DNA of 40,307 nt from a virus. A program made the translations under genes and the position numbers. The notes under the pieces were generated by a model. It did no database searches. It saw nothing but the letters and a program-made list of their open reading frames with translations, and was not told where the DNA came from. Of this stretch, positions 23,001-31,422 are shown piece after piece. The stretch lies in IMG/VR virus record IMGVR_UViG_3300007351_000495, positions 1-40,307 of that record; one strand, 5' to 3'. Every line of letters begins with the position of its first letter. Within the stretch, counting starts at the first letter, position 1.

Positions 23001-24146
23001 ATGAAATTCCTATTGACGGCTGATTTGCACTTGAGGCTCAACGAACCGTTGGGCGTACAAATTTCAGACTTTCATGGATTCAAAATCAATGATAGATTGG
23101 CGGATAAATTTGTTATGCTTGAGCAGATGGTTGCTACTGCTATCAAACATGATGTAGATTGGTTTGTGATTTTGGGGGACTTATTCGATTATCCCAATCC
23201 CCCTGAAATTCTTCGTTTCTTGTTCTTTCAGGCCATTGCTCCGTTGTGGGAAAAGAAGAAAATTTCAACACTACTTCTTGCTGGGAATCATGGAACAGAC
23301 GATTGGCAGGCTCATAACTTGATGTCAGAGTCTTGGGTTTCTCAAGGTGCGTTTGAAACAATGTCAACTCCATTCGTGAAAACGTTTATGAATAGGGCTG
23401 GTGAGGAGATTCCAATCGTAGGATTTCCCGAAATGAAACCCGATGTTCTCGATGATTGGTTTGTGAAATTGGAGAATCGTGACCCTGAACCATTTGCTTT
23501 TGGTCATCTTGGATTGGCATTTTCAAAGGTTGAAGCATCTGATTTTAGGGTAACATCTGGAGTTGAAGTTACTAAGTTTAGCAGATTCAAGCATGTTTTC
23601 CTTGGAGATTTCCATCGTCCGCAGGAGTTGGCAAACTGTCAGTACGTAGGTTCTCCCTTCATAATCGATTTGGGTGAGATTGACTATATTCATTCATACT
23701 TAGTGGCTACATTAACATCTATCGGTGGATGGAAGAGTGAGGCATTTGTTTTGCAAGACCCCCTCTCCTGTGAAGTTCGCAATATCAAAATTGATTCTAA
23801 TACACGTAATGAAGATTTCATGAAGTTGTTTGCTCCAAAGAAGACTGGGATGAAGGAGTTTTTGTGCTTGAAATTGAGTATAGACAAAGCTTCAGCGTCT
23901 CTTCCTATTGTTGACTTCAAAAAACTTCAAGCTGACTTGCTCAATTTAGGATTCTACTGGGTTCGTTTTGATTTTGATTTCGTTGACAACAAAATTCTTG
24001 ATGTTGACAGAGTAGCTGCGAAGGCTGGTGGCATCGATTGGGCTTATTTGGAATATTGTAAGCAGCACTCATTCACGGAAGAAGTTGCTAATTATGGGCG
24101 AAAAATCATGGGGGAACTTCGTGCAACTAAAAAAGCTGAGAATTGA
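23001..24146 (+). CDS. SbcD/Mre11-like nuclease subunit (T4 gp47 type)
   Basis: This is the calcineurin-fold nuclease of a double-strand-break processing complex. LTADLHLR gives the D-x-H motif, ILGDLFD the second metal-binding Asp, LLLAGNHGTDDW the GNH motif, and FLGDFHRPQ replaces the usual GH-x-H. The length of 381 aa is usual. A weak ribosome-binding site precedes ATG 23001. The next gene, its SbcC-like ATPase partner, begins before this stop codon, so the two are co-translated. Confidence 0.9.
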   Translation: MKFLLTADLHLRLNEPLGVQISDFHGFKINDRLADKFVMLEQMVATAIKHDVDWFVILGDLFDYPNPPEILRFLFFQAIAPLWEKKKISTLLLAGNHGTDDWQAHNLMSESWVSQGAFETMSTPFVKTFMNRAGEEIPIVGFPEMKPDVLDDWFVKLENRDPEPFAFGHLGLAFSKVEASDFRVTSGVEVTKFSRFKHVFLGDFHRPQELANCQYVGSPFIIDLGEIDYIHSYLVATLTSIGGWKSEAFVLQDPLSCEVRNIKIDSNTRNEDFMKLFAPKKTGMKEFLCLKLSIDKASASLPIVDFKKLQADLLNLGFYWVRFDFDFVDNKILDVDRVAAKAGGIDWAYLEYCKQHSFTEEVANYGRKIMGELRATKKAEN

Positions 24147-26283
24147 GAATCTATTTCGGTTTGAAAAAGTTGATATTGATTTTGGAAAGTTTCCGTTGGG
24201 CGCTACAATTTGTGTTCTCGGTCAGAACTTTGACCAGTTTGGGGCTAACTCTAACGGTGCAGGCAAGAGTTCTATTTTTGAAGTGATATCCTGGGTGATT
24301 TTTGGGAAAACTCTTCGACCGAGCTACGTTAGCGATATAGTTCGTCGGGGAACTTCTGCAGGATTTGCTCGTTTAGAGTTAAACAATGAAAGATACGGCA
24401 ATGTTGTAATTGAGCGATTTCGTAAGATTTCAGAAGCTGGTTTCAAAGTGAAGCTGTGGGTGAACAGCGCGGAAGTTACAGGTAGAAAGAATACTCAAGA
24501 GTTGATTTTTAAGTACTTGGGGTTCGAAGGGAATAGAGTTTTCGAGGATTTTCAGAATCTTGTTTTGCTATCCCGCTCCTCAATTGATTTGTTTGCTTCG
24601 AGTAAGACAGGAGCGAAAGAGAGAATTGAGACAGTTCGTAGATTTTTAGGAGTTGACTTTTTAGGAGAACTTATTATATTACTACGAGACAAGAAAGCCC
24701 AAGGATTGAGTAGCAGGTTGAAGGTGGATGTTGAGGTTGGGCAGTTAAGAGCGATGGTGAATCAAGCGTCAGAATCATCTCTTTTATTGGCACTTGAAAA
24801 TGCTAAATCTAAGAAAAATGAAGCAGTAGCTCAGCAAGAACTTCTTGAGAACGAAATGAGCTCCATTCAGTCTCATTTATTCAATCTTGATGGTGCTTTG
24901 AAGTTGGAAACAGATGTGACAATCTTGAAAAATTCATTGACTTTGCTTCACGAGAGAATTTTAGGTGTGAAGTCAAAGATACTTGCTGTTGAAAATGTGA
25001 TAAGTACTTCTAAGACAGTAGATGTAGAACCTTTGAATTCGAGCATATCACAGCAAGAAAAAATTGTAGATGCTTTAGCGATTGAGGCATCTGAAAAAAT
25101 GATAGTCTCTAAACGTGTAGAGGATGATATTCTTTCTTTACAGACGGAGTTGAAAAAGCAAAATCTATCTACTTCTTCGTTGCTTCGTTGTCCAGTATGC
25201 TTTTCAGAACTACTTCTTGATGAGGGGCTCATGGAGAAATCTTTAATGAAGTTTGACATAGAAGGCAAAGCAAAGTTGCGAAGTGGCCTGGAAGAGAAAA
25301 TCAAAGCTTTGATTGAAAAGCAAAATTTGTTGCTTGTTGAAATAGGCAATGTTCGAGCAGCCTTTTCAGCTGCTAAGCAATCGGTAACATCTCTTCGGGA
25401 TTCTCTTTTGGCTGCAGTTAAAAACAATGAGAGAATCAAGGCTGCTTGTGAATCGGTGGTATCATTAAATGATGATTTGACTGTGTTATCTGCTCAGTGG
25501 GAAGAAAAATCGTCTTCTATGGCTGTAATTTTAGAACAATATTCTGAAATCATGAGTCAGTATGGAAATCAACCTGTTGCTGATGTTAGCAGGAAGTGGC
25601 GGCAACATCTGCAACAGAGCAACGAAAAGTTAGCTACAATCAGAGTGAATGTTGCAAAGTTTGAGGCTGAGATAGCTTCAATTGAGGTGTCAATTGAGGC
25701 TCAGAAACAAGCCAAGGTGAAGATTGACCAGAAAGAGAAAGAATTAGCTGAAATTGATAAAGAGTTGAATTTGATTGAAACTTGGTTAGTAGGATTTCCT
25801 GAAGTTTCAAGGATGGTTATTGATTCATCCTTACCGTTCTTTGAAGATAGAGTAAATTTTTATCTCAGTGAACTCAAAGTTACGGAACGAATCAAGTTCG
25901 AAACGCTGATTGAAAAACGTTCTGCTGAAGGAGAGTTTAAATCGGGGTTCAATATCAAAGTATGGGATGGAGCGTATTGGGCTGATTTTGATATGTACAG
26001 CGAAGGCGAGCGTATGCGAATTGCTCTTGCTGTTTGTTTTGGATTGCGTGATTTATCCTCGAAGATAACGCAAACACCTGTGTACTTCTTTTTGTGCGAT
26101 GAAATTGCAGATACACTTGACGATGCTGGAATACGAGAATTTTTCTTGCTTTTGAAGCATCTTCCTGAGCAGAAGTTTGTAGTAAGCCACAAAGTTGAAG
26201 GTATGCTTACAAATCATGCCGACGACGTGTTGACTGTAGAGCGAAGAAGTGGAGTTTCAATTTTGAAAGGACGTGCAGCGTGA
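24121..26283 (+). CDS. SbcC/Rad50-like ATPase subunit (T4 gp46 type)
   Basis: This 720-residue SMC-like ATPase has Walker A GANSNGAGKSS (41-51), a long coiled coil, a zinc hook CPVC (357-360), a second coiled coil, signature YSEGERMRIALAVCFG and Walker B FFLCDEIADTLD near the C-terminus. I chose GTG 24121, with TGGGGGA upstream, because the protein then begins MQLKKLRIENLFRF, exactly as the family does; ATG 24094 would add nine residues. It overlaps the SbcD-like gene by 26 bp, and the resolvase gene overlaps its end (GTGA). Confidence 0.93.
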   Translation: MQLKKLRIENLFRFEKVDIDFGKFPLGATICVLGQNFDQFGANSNGAGKSSIFEVISWVIFGKTLRPSYVSDIVRRGTSAGFARLELNNERYGNVVIERFRKISEAGFKVKLWVNSAEVTGRKNTQELIFKYLGFEGNRVFEDFQNLVLLSRSSIDLFASSKTGAKERIETVRRFLGVDFLGELIILLRDKKAQGLSSRLKVDVEVGQLRAMVNQASESSLLLALENAKSKKNEAVAQQELLENEMSSIQSHLFNLDGALKLETDVTILKNSLTLLHERILGVKSKILAVENVISTSKTVDVEPLNSSISQQEKIVDALAIEASEKMIVSKRVEDDILSLQTELKKQNLSTSSLLRCPVCFSELLLDEGLMEKSLMKFDIEGKAKLRSGLEEKIKALIEKQNLLLVEIGNVRAAFSAAKQSVTSLRDSLLAAVKNNERIKAACESVVSLNDDLTVLSAQWEEKSSSMAVILEQYSEIMSQYGNQPVADVSRKWRQHLQQSNEKLATIRVNVAKFEAEIASIEVSIEAQKQAKVKIDQKEKELAEIDKELNLIETWLVGFPEVSRMVIDSSLPFFEDRVNFYLSELKVTERIKFETLIEKRSAEGEFKSGFNIKVWDGAYWADFDMYSEGERMRIALAVCFGLRDLSSKITQTPVYFFLCDEIADTLDDAGIREFFLLLKHLPEQKFVVSHKVEGMLTNHADDVLTVERRSGVSILKGRAA

Positions 26284-26933
26284 CGGAAGTTTGGAAAACT
26301 GATAAAGAAATCAAGCAGCTTTCATCTCCAGATATTGAGATAGGGAATTCGATGATTTTTCTTGGTCTTGATTTGAACAAAAATTCAACAGGCGCATCTG
26401 CACTTCTTAGCGATGGAACATTGTGGTTTTCAAGAGTGTTTGTAGGCGGGAAAAACTATCCTTTTGACTCACTTGAACTACTTGTAGAGTACAACAAGTT
26501 CTTTTCAAATCTTGTAGATAACCTCTGTCCTGTTTACGGAAGACTCTATGTTGCAATTGAACAACTCAACGTTTTCTCTCCAAAATTGCAAGCGCTTACG
26601 TTAACTTTGGCGCAGATATCAGGGATATGTGTGATGAGTATGTTAGGTGTTGTTCCCACTGCGAGATTAAAAATGTTTCATAACAAGACGGTGAAGAAAT
26701 TTATTACAGGTAGCGGTAACGCAACGAAAGAAATGATGATTAACGAAATTGAGAAGATGTATCCACGTCCATCAGGCTTTCCAAAATCATTGAGTTCAGA
26801 TAGAGCTGATTCGATTGCTATGGCATATACATATTTATGGGTTTGGAATCATAGAAATAATCAAGATAAGTCAGTCGAACAACTTGCAAATCACGCTGTT
26901 AGGTCTAAGATAGCTCGACAACTTGAAATTTGA
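26280..26933 (+). CDS. RuvC-like Holliday junction resolvase
   Basis: This RNase H-fold resolvase has its four acidic residues in place: Asp31 (FLGLDLNKNSTGAS), Glu94 (VAIEQLN), Asp174 and Asp177 (DRADSIAMAY). FITGSGNATKEMM provides the basic helix region found in RuvC. The length of 217 aa includes a 24-residue N-terminal extension if the overlapping GTG start is right; ATG 26352 would give a protein starting MIFLGLD. It probably resolves branched DNA before packaging, after the SbcC-like gene in the same operon. Confidence 0.88.
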   Translation: MTEVWKTDKEIKQLSSPDIEIGNSMIFLGLDLNKNSTGASALLSDGTLWFSRVFVGGKNYPFDSLELLVEYNKFFSNLVDNLCPVYGRLYVAIEQLNVFSPKLQALTLTLAQISGICVMSMLGVVPTARLKMFHNKTVKKFITGSGNATKEMMINEIEKMYPRPSGFPKSLSSDRADSIAMAYTYLWVWNHRNNQDKSVEQLANHAVRSKIARQLEI

Positions 26934-26945
26934 TGGAGGGAATGA

Positions 26946-27524
26946 ATGTTTGAGAATGCTGAGATAAGAAAGGTATTTCGAAGTACAAGAGATTTCGTTA
27001 CATTGAATTCATCTTGCTATATTGGTGAATCAGACCTGTGGCTTCCAGTGAGAAATTCAAAAGGTGAACTCTGTGCGACCTTTGTGCGTTGGTATGCTGA
27101 TATGATTTTGGATGCAGGGAAAGAGTTTTCCGAGAAACACAAACAACTTTTCAATCAAGTTATGAAATTAATCAAAGAAGTTGGAATATCTTCTACTGAT
27201 TTGAAATCAAGGAAATCTTTGGAGCTTCTTGAGAAGCTTGATATTGACCGGCATGGAATGGTTACATCGTATGACACACTTATTAATTTGAAATTTCGTC
27301 TCATGTTATGGATGTTTGACGAAATTCGAAGCACACTGAAACTCTCTGAGAGGTCGAGTATGCTTTACTTGATTGAAGGTTCGACAACTCGTGCGAGATT
27401 TGGAATTTTGAAGGAGCCTGCAATTTATACTTTTGGGTTGTTGAAAGAGCTTCAATTTCATGGACTCACTGCAAGATTTTGTAACCTTTCGTTGTATGAA
27501 CATGGACATAGAAGAATTGCGTAA
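26946..27524 (+). CDS. Hypothetical protein (192 aa)
   Basis: The start ATG 26946 is preceded by GGAGGG. The protein is soluble and mostly helical, with a lysine-rich middle part (SEKHKQLFNQVMKLIKEVG) and a C-terminal TFGLLKELQFHGLTARFCN. No family, cysteine cluster or nucleotide motif is recognised. It lies between the resolvase and a possible small-terminase gene, at the change from recombination to packaging genes, and its 3' end overlaps the next gene. Confidence 0.7.
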   Translation: MFENAEIRKVFRSTRDFVTLNSSCYIGESDLWLPVRNSKGELCATFVRWYADMILDAGKEFSEKHKQLFNQVMKLIKEVGISSTDLKSRKSLELLEKLDIDRHGMVTSYDTLINLKFRLMLWMFDEIRSTLKLSERSSMLYLIEGSTTRARFGILKEPAIYTFGLLKELQFHGLTARFCNLSLYEHGHRRIA

Positions 27525-28206
27525 GCAACAATCAGAGAGCAGCCGAGCCCTTATTGCCGTAGAGGCAAGATTAGCAAGGGGAAAGGATAACGTTGAGATT
27601 GTTTCGGAGAAGGAAGTATATCTACTCGATAATGACGGGGTCAGATATCGACGTATTTGTGGAACTGCACTCACCACAATGCCAGAAGGATTTTATTGTT
27701 TGAGGCCTTCAGGTTCGGGGACAAATCATCTTGGAGTTGGAAGATGTAGTTTTCATGATAGAAGTAAGTTGTTGTCCTCAGAGAGAAAATTGCTAACTGT
27801 TTCTGATATGCTATTGAAGACTGGATATGGAAAGGAACTTCGTAAGCGATTCAAGACATGCGAAACCGCTGAGAGTTTGTTTAGTTCTGTTGATTCTGAA
27901 CTTGAATTGCTGTACAGAATACTACGAGAGAGACTTTCAAAGCCTGCTGCCGACCTTAATGAAATTCGAAGCATGATAAATCAAATCATCAAGGTGAAAA
28001 TGGTTCGGCAAGACCTTTTAAGAGCATCCTTATTTACTCGGGACGAGCTGTTAAAATATTTCAAATTGATAGTAGATACTTGTAAAGATATTTTGGATGA
28101 AACGCAGTTTCAGAGGTTGATGATTGTGTTGAATACTGTGATTGGCACAAAGATTGAGAGTTCGCAGATTGATACAGTATCGGACGAGGAGTTGGAGCAG
28201 GTATAG
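27496..28206 (+). CDS. Hypothetical protein, possible small terminase subunit
   Basis: The 236-aa product has a Cys-His segment, RRICGTAL followed by FYCLRPSGSGTNHLGVGRCSFHD, similar in layout to the short Cys-His (HGG-type) segment seen in some phage proteins encoded just before terminases. A long helical part follows (EIRSMINQIIKVKMVRQDLL) with an acidic C-terminus (DTVSDEELEQV). The two genes between it and the terminase ATPase start are tightly packed. A DNA-recognition role in packaging is an inference from position. The start is uncertain: ATG 27496, 27502 or 27460, none with a clear ribosome-binding site. Confidence 0.6.
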   Translation: MNMDIEELRKQQSESSRALIAVEARLARGKDNVEIVSEKEVYLLDNDGVRYRRICGTALTTMPEGFYCLRPSGSGTNHLGVGRCSFHDRSKLLSSERKLLTVSDMLLKTGYGKELRKRFKTCETAESLFSSVDSELELLYRILRERLSKPAADLNEIRSMINQIIKVKMVRQDLLRASLFTRDELLKYFKLIVDTCKDILDETQFQRLMIVLNTVIGTKIESSQIDTVSDEELEQV

Positions 28207-28668
28207 ATGCTTCATTCAATTAAATTTTCTGACCCTATTCGTATTTCCTGCGGGAAGACGAGAAGATATTACAAGAAAAATTGTATCGAAGTGAAAAGTG
28301 ATAGTGGGGAGAGTGCACAGATTCCTGTTTACAAATTTGTGTTTCGAGCAGCGTTGATATCAAGCTTGGTTGCTGTTCAAGACCCTAACTTTGAGCTGAA
28401 TCGAAGAAGTATGAGAATCACTCATCGAATTTCGGAAATAGACTACTACTACATCAATCGCGTAATCACAGATTCTTTAGGATGTTTCAATAAGTTCATC
28501 ATAGCCTCGAGAACAAATGTTCTTCAGTTGATTCCTCGTATTGTAATTGTGAAGATATCAGATTACGTTTTTAATGAACCCTATCTACTTGAGCTTGTTC
28601 GGGATGCAGGTGGAACTACAATTCTCGGCGAAGAAACAATGTTTGAATGGAAGCCTGTGGTTGTATGA
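28207..28668 (+). CDS. Hypothetical protein upstream of terminase (153 aa)
   Basis: The ATG follows the previous stop directly (TAGATG), with GGAG about 15 bases and AGG about 8 bases upstream. The protein is basic, with beta-rich and helical parts (FSDPIRISCGKTRRYYKKN; RVITDSLGCFNKFIIASR). No family is recognised. Its stop overlaps the terminase ATPase ATG (ATGA). Small genes at this place often encode packaging accessory proteins, but nothing in the sequence proves it. Confidence 0.68.
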   Translation: MLHSIKFSDPIRISCGKTRRYYKKNCIEVKSDSGESAQIPVYKFVFRAALISSLVAVQDPNFELNRRSMRITHRISEIDYYYINRVITDSLGCFNKFIIASRTNVLQLIPRIVIVKISDYVFNEPYLLELVRDAGGTTILGEETMFEWKPVVV

Positions 28669-29687
28669 ATGGATTGCAAAAAGAACAAAATGTTCTTAAC
28701 TCATTATCTGAGTTGATAAATACTAATTATCGTTCAGCTTTGCTGTCAGGTGCGTCGTCGGTATCTACGATTGATAGAAAGATTGAAGAACTTCAGGACA
28801 TTTCGATTTCTGAACTTCTTGATTCAGAAGAGTTTCTTAACACTAAGGAGTGGTTGTATCCCTGCCATCGTCAAGATATCATAACAATTTTCGAATTGAA
28901 AAAAAAGTATGATATTCATACTGTTCTTGACGAAGAAGGCATTGGAAGCGGGAAATCTACGAAGTTAGCATTGTTGATAGCCCTTCAAATTTTCAAATTA
29001 GGAATGAAGCCTAATCCGCAAGACGAGCTGGGATTAGCTCCCGATAGAAAGATAGCGTTTATCATGATGTCTAAGAATGCGGATAAGGCCAAGAAAGTTA
29101 CATTCACTGAGTTTCTTCCGCTATGCAACAACAAGTTCTTTATGCAGTACTTAACACCTTCTCCAACGTTTGCTGAAGTTCAAAATAAGAGAATTTATCC
29201 CTCTGAGTTGAAGTTTCCAAAGAACATTCTTGTATTTCCTGGGACAGGTGCAGCAGCATCTGCGTTGGGGTATAACATCTACGGAGCAGTGATAGACGAA
29301 GCCAACTACTTAGAGTGGACAGCAGACAGTAAGAAAACAGCATTCGGCGGGACAAGTTTTGCTGTTTACGACGCCGCAAAAATGATGTATGACGAAATTT
29401 TTACACGTATGACTTCGAGATATATGCGAGCTGGAGGACGAATTCCAGGTCTTCTTGTATTATCTTCGAATCCGAGTCACAATGAGACCTTCATGGAGAG
29501 ATTGATTTCACAAGCAGATGTTGAGTCTGTAGACTCAAGTGGGGAGAGATGGGTTGATATCAAGAATAAGATGATGATTATCAAGCGGCCATTGTGGTCG
29601 GCTCTGAAGGACAAGAAAGGTGTGTACTGCGGGAAAACGTTCAAGTTTGATTTCAAGAACTGTAGGGTGGTGAATGATGCAAGTTGA
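28665..29687 (+). CDS. Terminase large subunit, ATPase half
   Basis: This is the DNA-packaging motor ATPase. Walker A is GIGSGKST (92-99), Walker B VIDEAN (209-214), followed by the coupling segment LVLSSNPSHNETFM. The protein ends at residue 340 after YCGKTFKFDFKNCRVV, just where an intact terminase would continue into its RNase H-like nuclease domain. That domain is encoded by the gene at 30349-31407. The large terminase is therefore split at the domain linker. No frameshift or remnant of continuous coding is visible at the break. Confidence 0.9.
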   Translation: MNGLQKEQNVLNSLSELINTNYRSALLSGASSVSTIDRKIEELQDISISELLDSEEFLNTKEWLYPCHRQDIITIFELKKKYDIHTVLDEEGIGSGKSTKLALLIALQIFKLGMKPNPQDELGLAPDRKIAFIMMSKNADKAKKVTFTEFLPLCNNKFFMQYLTPSPTFAEVQNKRIYPSELKFPKNILVFPGTGAAASALGYNIYGAVIDEANYLEWTADSKKTAFGGTSFAVYDAAKMMYDEIFTRMTSRYMRAGGRIPGLLVLSSNPSHNETFMERLISQADVESVDSSGERWVDIKNKMMIIKRPLWSALKDKKGVYCGKTFKFDFKNCRVVNDAS

Positions 29688-29889
29688 ATGGAGGAGATTA
29701 GAGAATGAGGATGCTGTTGTGATTACAACAGGAGAATACACCGGCGTGACTCTTGACGCCATTGTTTTGCAGTTCAACGATACTGATTTTCTTGATAAAC
29801 TGTTGGCAGAAAAGAGTTTAGCAGAACTACATCCGTACATTCACAAGGTATATGAGAAGTATAAGCATTGTCGTCATTGTCTTGATTAG
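29674..29889 (+). CDS. Small hypothetical protein inside the split terminase (71 aa)
   Basis: It starts at ATGATG 29674/29677, overlapping the ATPase stop, with AGGGTGG just upstream. The product begins MMQVEWRRLENEDAVVITTG, has a strand-rich N-terminus and a helical, basic C-terminus ending YKHCRHCLD, with a C-x2-C pair. It has no endonuclease motif (no HNH, GIY-YIG or LAGLIDADG). No family is recognised. It overlaps the lipoprotein gene by 38 bp. Confidence 0.55.
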   Translation: MMQVEWRRLENEDAVVITTGEYTGVTLDAIVLQFNDTDFLDKLLAEKSLAELHPYIHKVYEKYKHCRHCLD

Positions 29890-30349
29890 TATGATTTTTT
29901 CGTGTCAGCAAGAACGTGAAATTGCTGTACAGAATCCACAATCCGAGATGACTGTGGTTGAGGCTCTTGATTCGATGATTGCCAAGTCCATGAGAGATGT
30001 AAGTAGCCCGATGAGAAAGTTCGACCCTTTTTGTACAACATTATCAGCATCAAAAGTGTTAACAGCACACAAAATAGATTACAATTCAGAATCAGAAAAG
30101 TTTCTTGATAAAGGGTATCGATACGTTGTTTTGCCTGAAAAACAGTACATAGACTTGTTGAATTTTTTGGATTATTTGGAACGTGGTGGCGGAATTGGAT
30201 GGACTGCGCGGCATGTGAAGCTAAGTCCAGGAAATGTAATTGCATTGGATTCAGTGCTAACATTACCTACTCGAGTTGTTCTTTATGAGAATAAGAACTT
30301 TAAGTTTGATAGCTTGGGAAGATTACTCAAGCTTCAAGGAACGGATTGA
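29852..30349 (+). CDS. Predicted lipoprotein inside the split terminase (165 aa)
   Basis: The N-terminus MRSISIVVIVLISMIFSCQQ has a basic start, a hydrophobic core and a Cys at position 18 in a plausible lipobox (MIFSC), so export and lipidation are likely. The mature part is mixed alpha/beta (RYVVLPEKQYIDLLNFLDYL) with no known domain. Candidates are a spanin-like lysis lipoprotein, a superinfection-exclusion lipoprotein or a cargo gene. A lipoprotein between two halves of a terminase is unusual. The stop overlaps the nuclease-half ATG (TGATG). Confidence 0.65.
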   Translation: MRSISIVVIVLISMIFSCQQEREIAVQNPQSEMTVVEALDSMIAKSMRDVSSPMRKFDPFCTTLSASKVLTAHKIDYNSESEKFLDKGYRYVVLPEKQYIDLLNFLDYLERGGGIGWTARHVKLSPGNVIALDSVLTLPTRVVLYENKNFKFDSLGRLLKLQGTD

Positions 30350-31407
30350 TGGGTAGAATCATTAGGTCATTTATTCAGGACGTACCTGTTGAATACTTAC
30401 CTCTTGCTGAAAGAGACCCTGTTACATTTGCCCGAACTTTGGGGTGCGACCCTGTTGAGGCTTTGATGCCGTTTTTTACGGATAGAGATGCACTTCTTAG
30501 GTCGATTGATACTGACAAAAACAATCCGTTTGATGGGATTTCTTGCTCATTTTCTGAAGAGTTTGTGTGCCGAGACGAATTTCGAAGATACATGCACGTG
30601 GACTTAGGTTATAAGCGAGACCGATGCGGTTTGGCTATGTGCCATGTTCCTCGAGGCGTGTCTGTATCTCGAGATGTGATTGTTGGGTCTGATAGTTTTG
30701 TAGACCGTCGGCCGCTTCCGTTTGTTCAATTTGATTTTGTCGGTGTGATTCAAGCGTCACCTAACATTCCCATTCAGTTTGACGCTATTATCGAATTGAT
30801 TCACCGCGTCGCCGGAGAACTTGGGTTTCCACTCGTTCTTGTAACATACGATGGATGGCAATCTATCTCCTCAGTACAACGACTTAATCGTGAGGGGTAC
30901 TTAGCAGCTGTGATGTCTGTAGATAGAACGACAAAGTATGTTGTTCTTGATGTACATGAACCGCAAGGTTTTAGAGAAGAATCAACTAATGGAAGATACA
31001 TGATGCCTTGGGAAGGATATCGAGATTTGATTCTGGATGGTCGTGTTAGAATTCCCTTTTACAATCCGTGTTTGCATAATAGATTGAATCCTGATGTTAC
31101 TTTGTATGAAGAAGAATCTATGCATCTTGAAGAGGACGTGAAGAAAGGAAAAGTAGACCACCCGCCGAACGGTAGCAAAGATTTGATGGATGCGATTGTT
31201 GGCGCTGCTCTGAGTGCTTCTATAAATGAGTGGGGCATTCCTGAGCGTCCCGAAGATTTGCGAAGAGTTTCCAAGCAAACTAAGGAAGTTACGAAATCAA
31301 GAAGAGAAGATAAATTCAATGTTAATCTTGAACGAGAAGATAAAAAACAAGATATGGACTTGGGATTGGATGACGTATTTTCAGATTCAAACCCTGTAGG
31401 GTTTTAA
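30349..31407 (+). CDS. Terminase large subunit, nuclease half
   Basis: This is the RNase H-like nuclease domain that cuts concatemers during packaging. Catalytic acids are Asp85 (YMHVDLGYKRD), Asp168 (LVTYDGW) and Asp278/Asp281 (SKDLMDAIVGA). The N-terminus DVPVEYLPLAERDPVTFART matches the linker segment that directly follows the ATPase domain in single-chain terminases. AAGGA stands eight bases before ATG 30349. The C-terminal tail from about residue 300 is charged and probably disordered. It should assemble with the ATPase encoded by 28665-29687. Confidence 0.88.
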   Translation: MGRIIRSFIQDVPVEYLPLAERDPVTFARTLGCDPVEALMPFFTDRDALLRSIDTDKNNPFDGISCSFSEEFVCRDEFRRYMHVDLGYKRDRCGLAMCHVPRGVSVSRDVIVGSDSFVDRRPLPFVQFDFVGVIQASPNIPIQFDAIIELIHRVAGELGFPLVLVTYDGWQSISSVQRLNREGYLAAVMSVDRTTKYVVLDVHEPQGFREESTNGRYMMPWEGYRDLILDGRVRIPFYNPCLHNRLNPDVTLYEEESMHLEEDVKKGKVDHPPNGSKDLMDAIVGAALSASINEWGIPERPEDLRRVSKQTKEVTKSRREDKFNVNLEREDKKQDMDLGLDDVFSDSNPVGF

Positions 31408-31422
31408 TAGGGAGAGACTAAG

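Noticed and set aside
29674-30349. Group I intron or intein interrupting the large terminase
   Set aside because: No homing-endonuclease motif, no intein splice residues and no recognisable intron core were seen. The two genes have their own starts and stops with normal overlaps, so a split gene with cargo is more likely.
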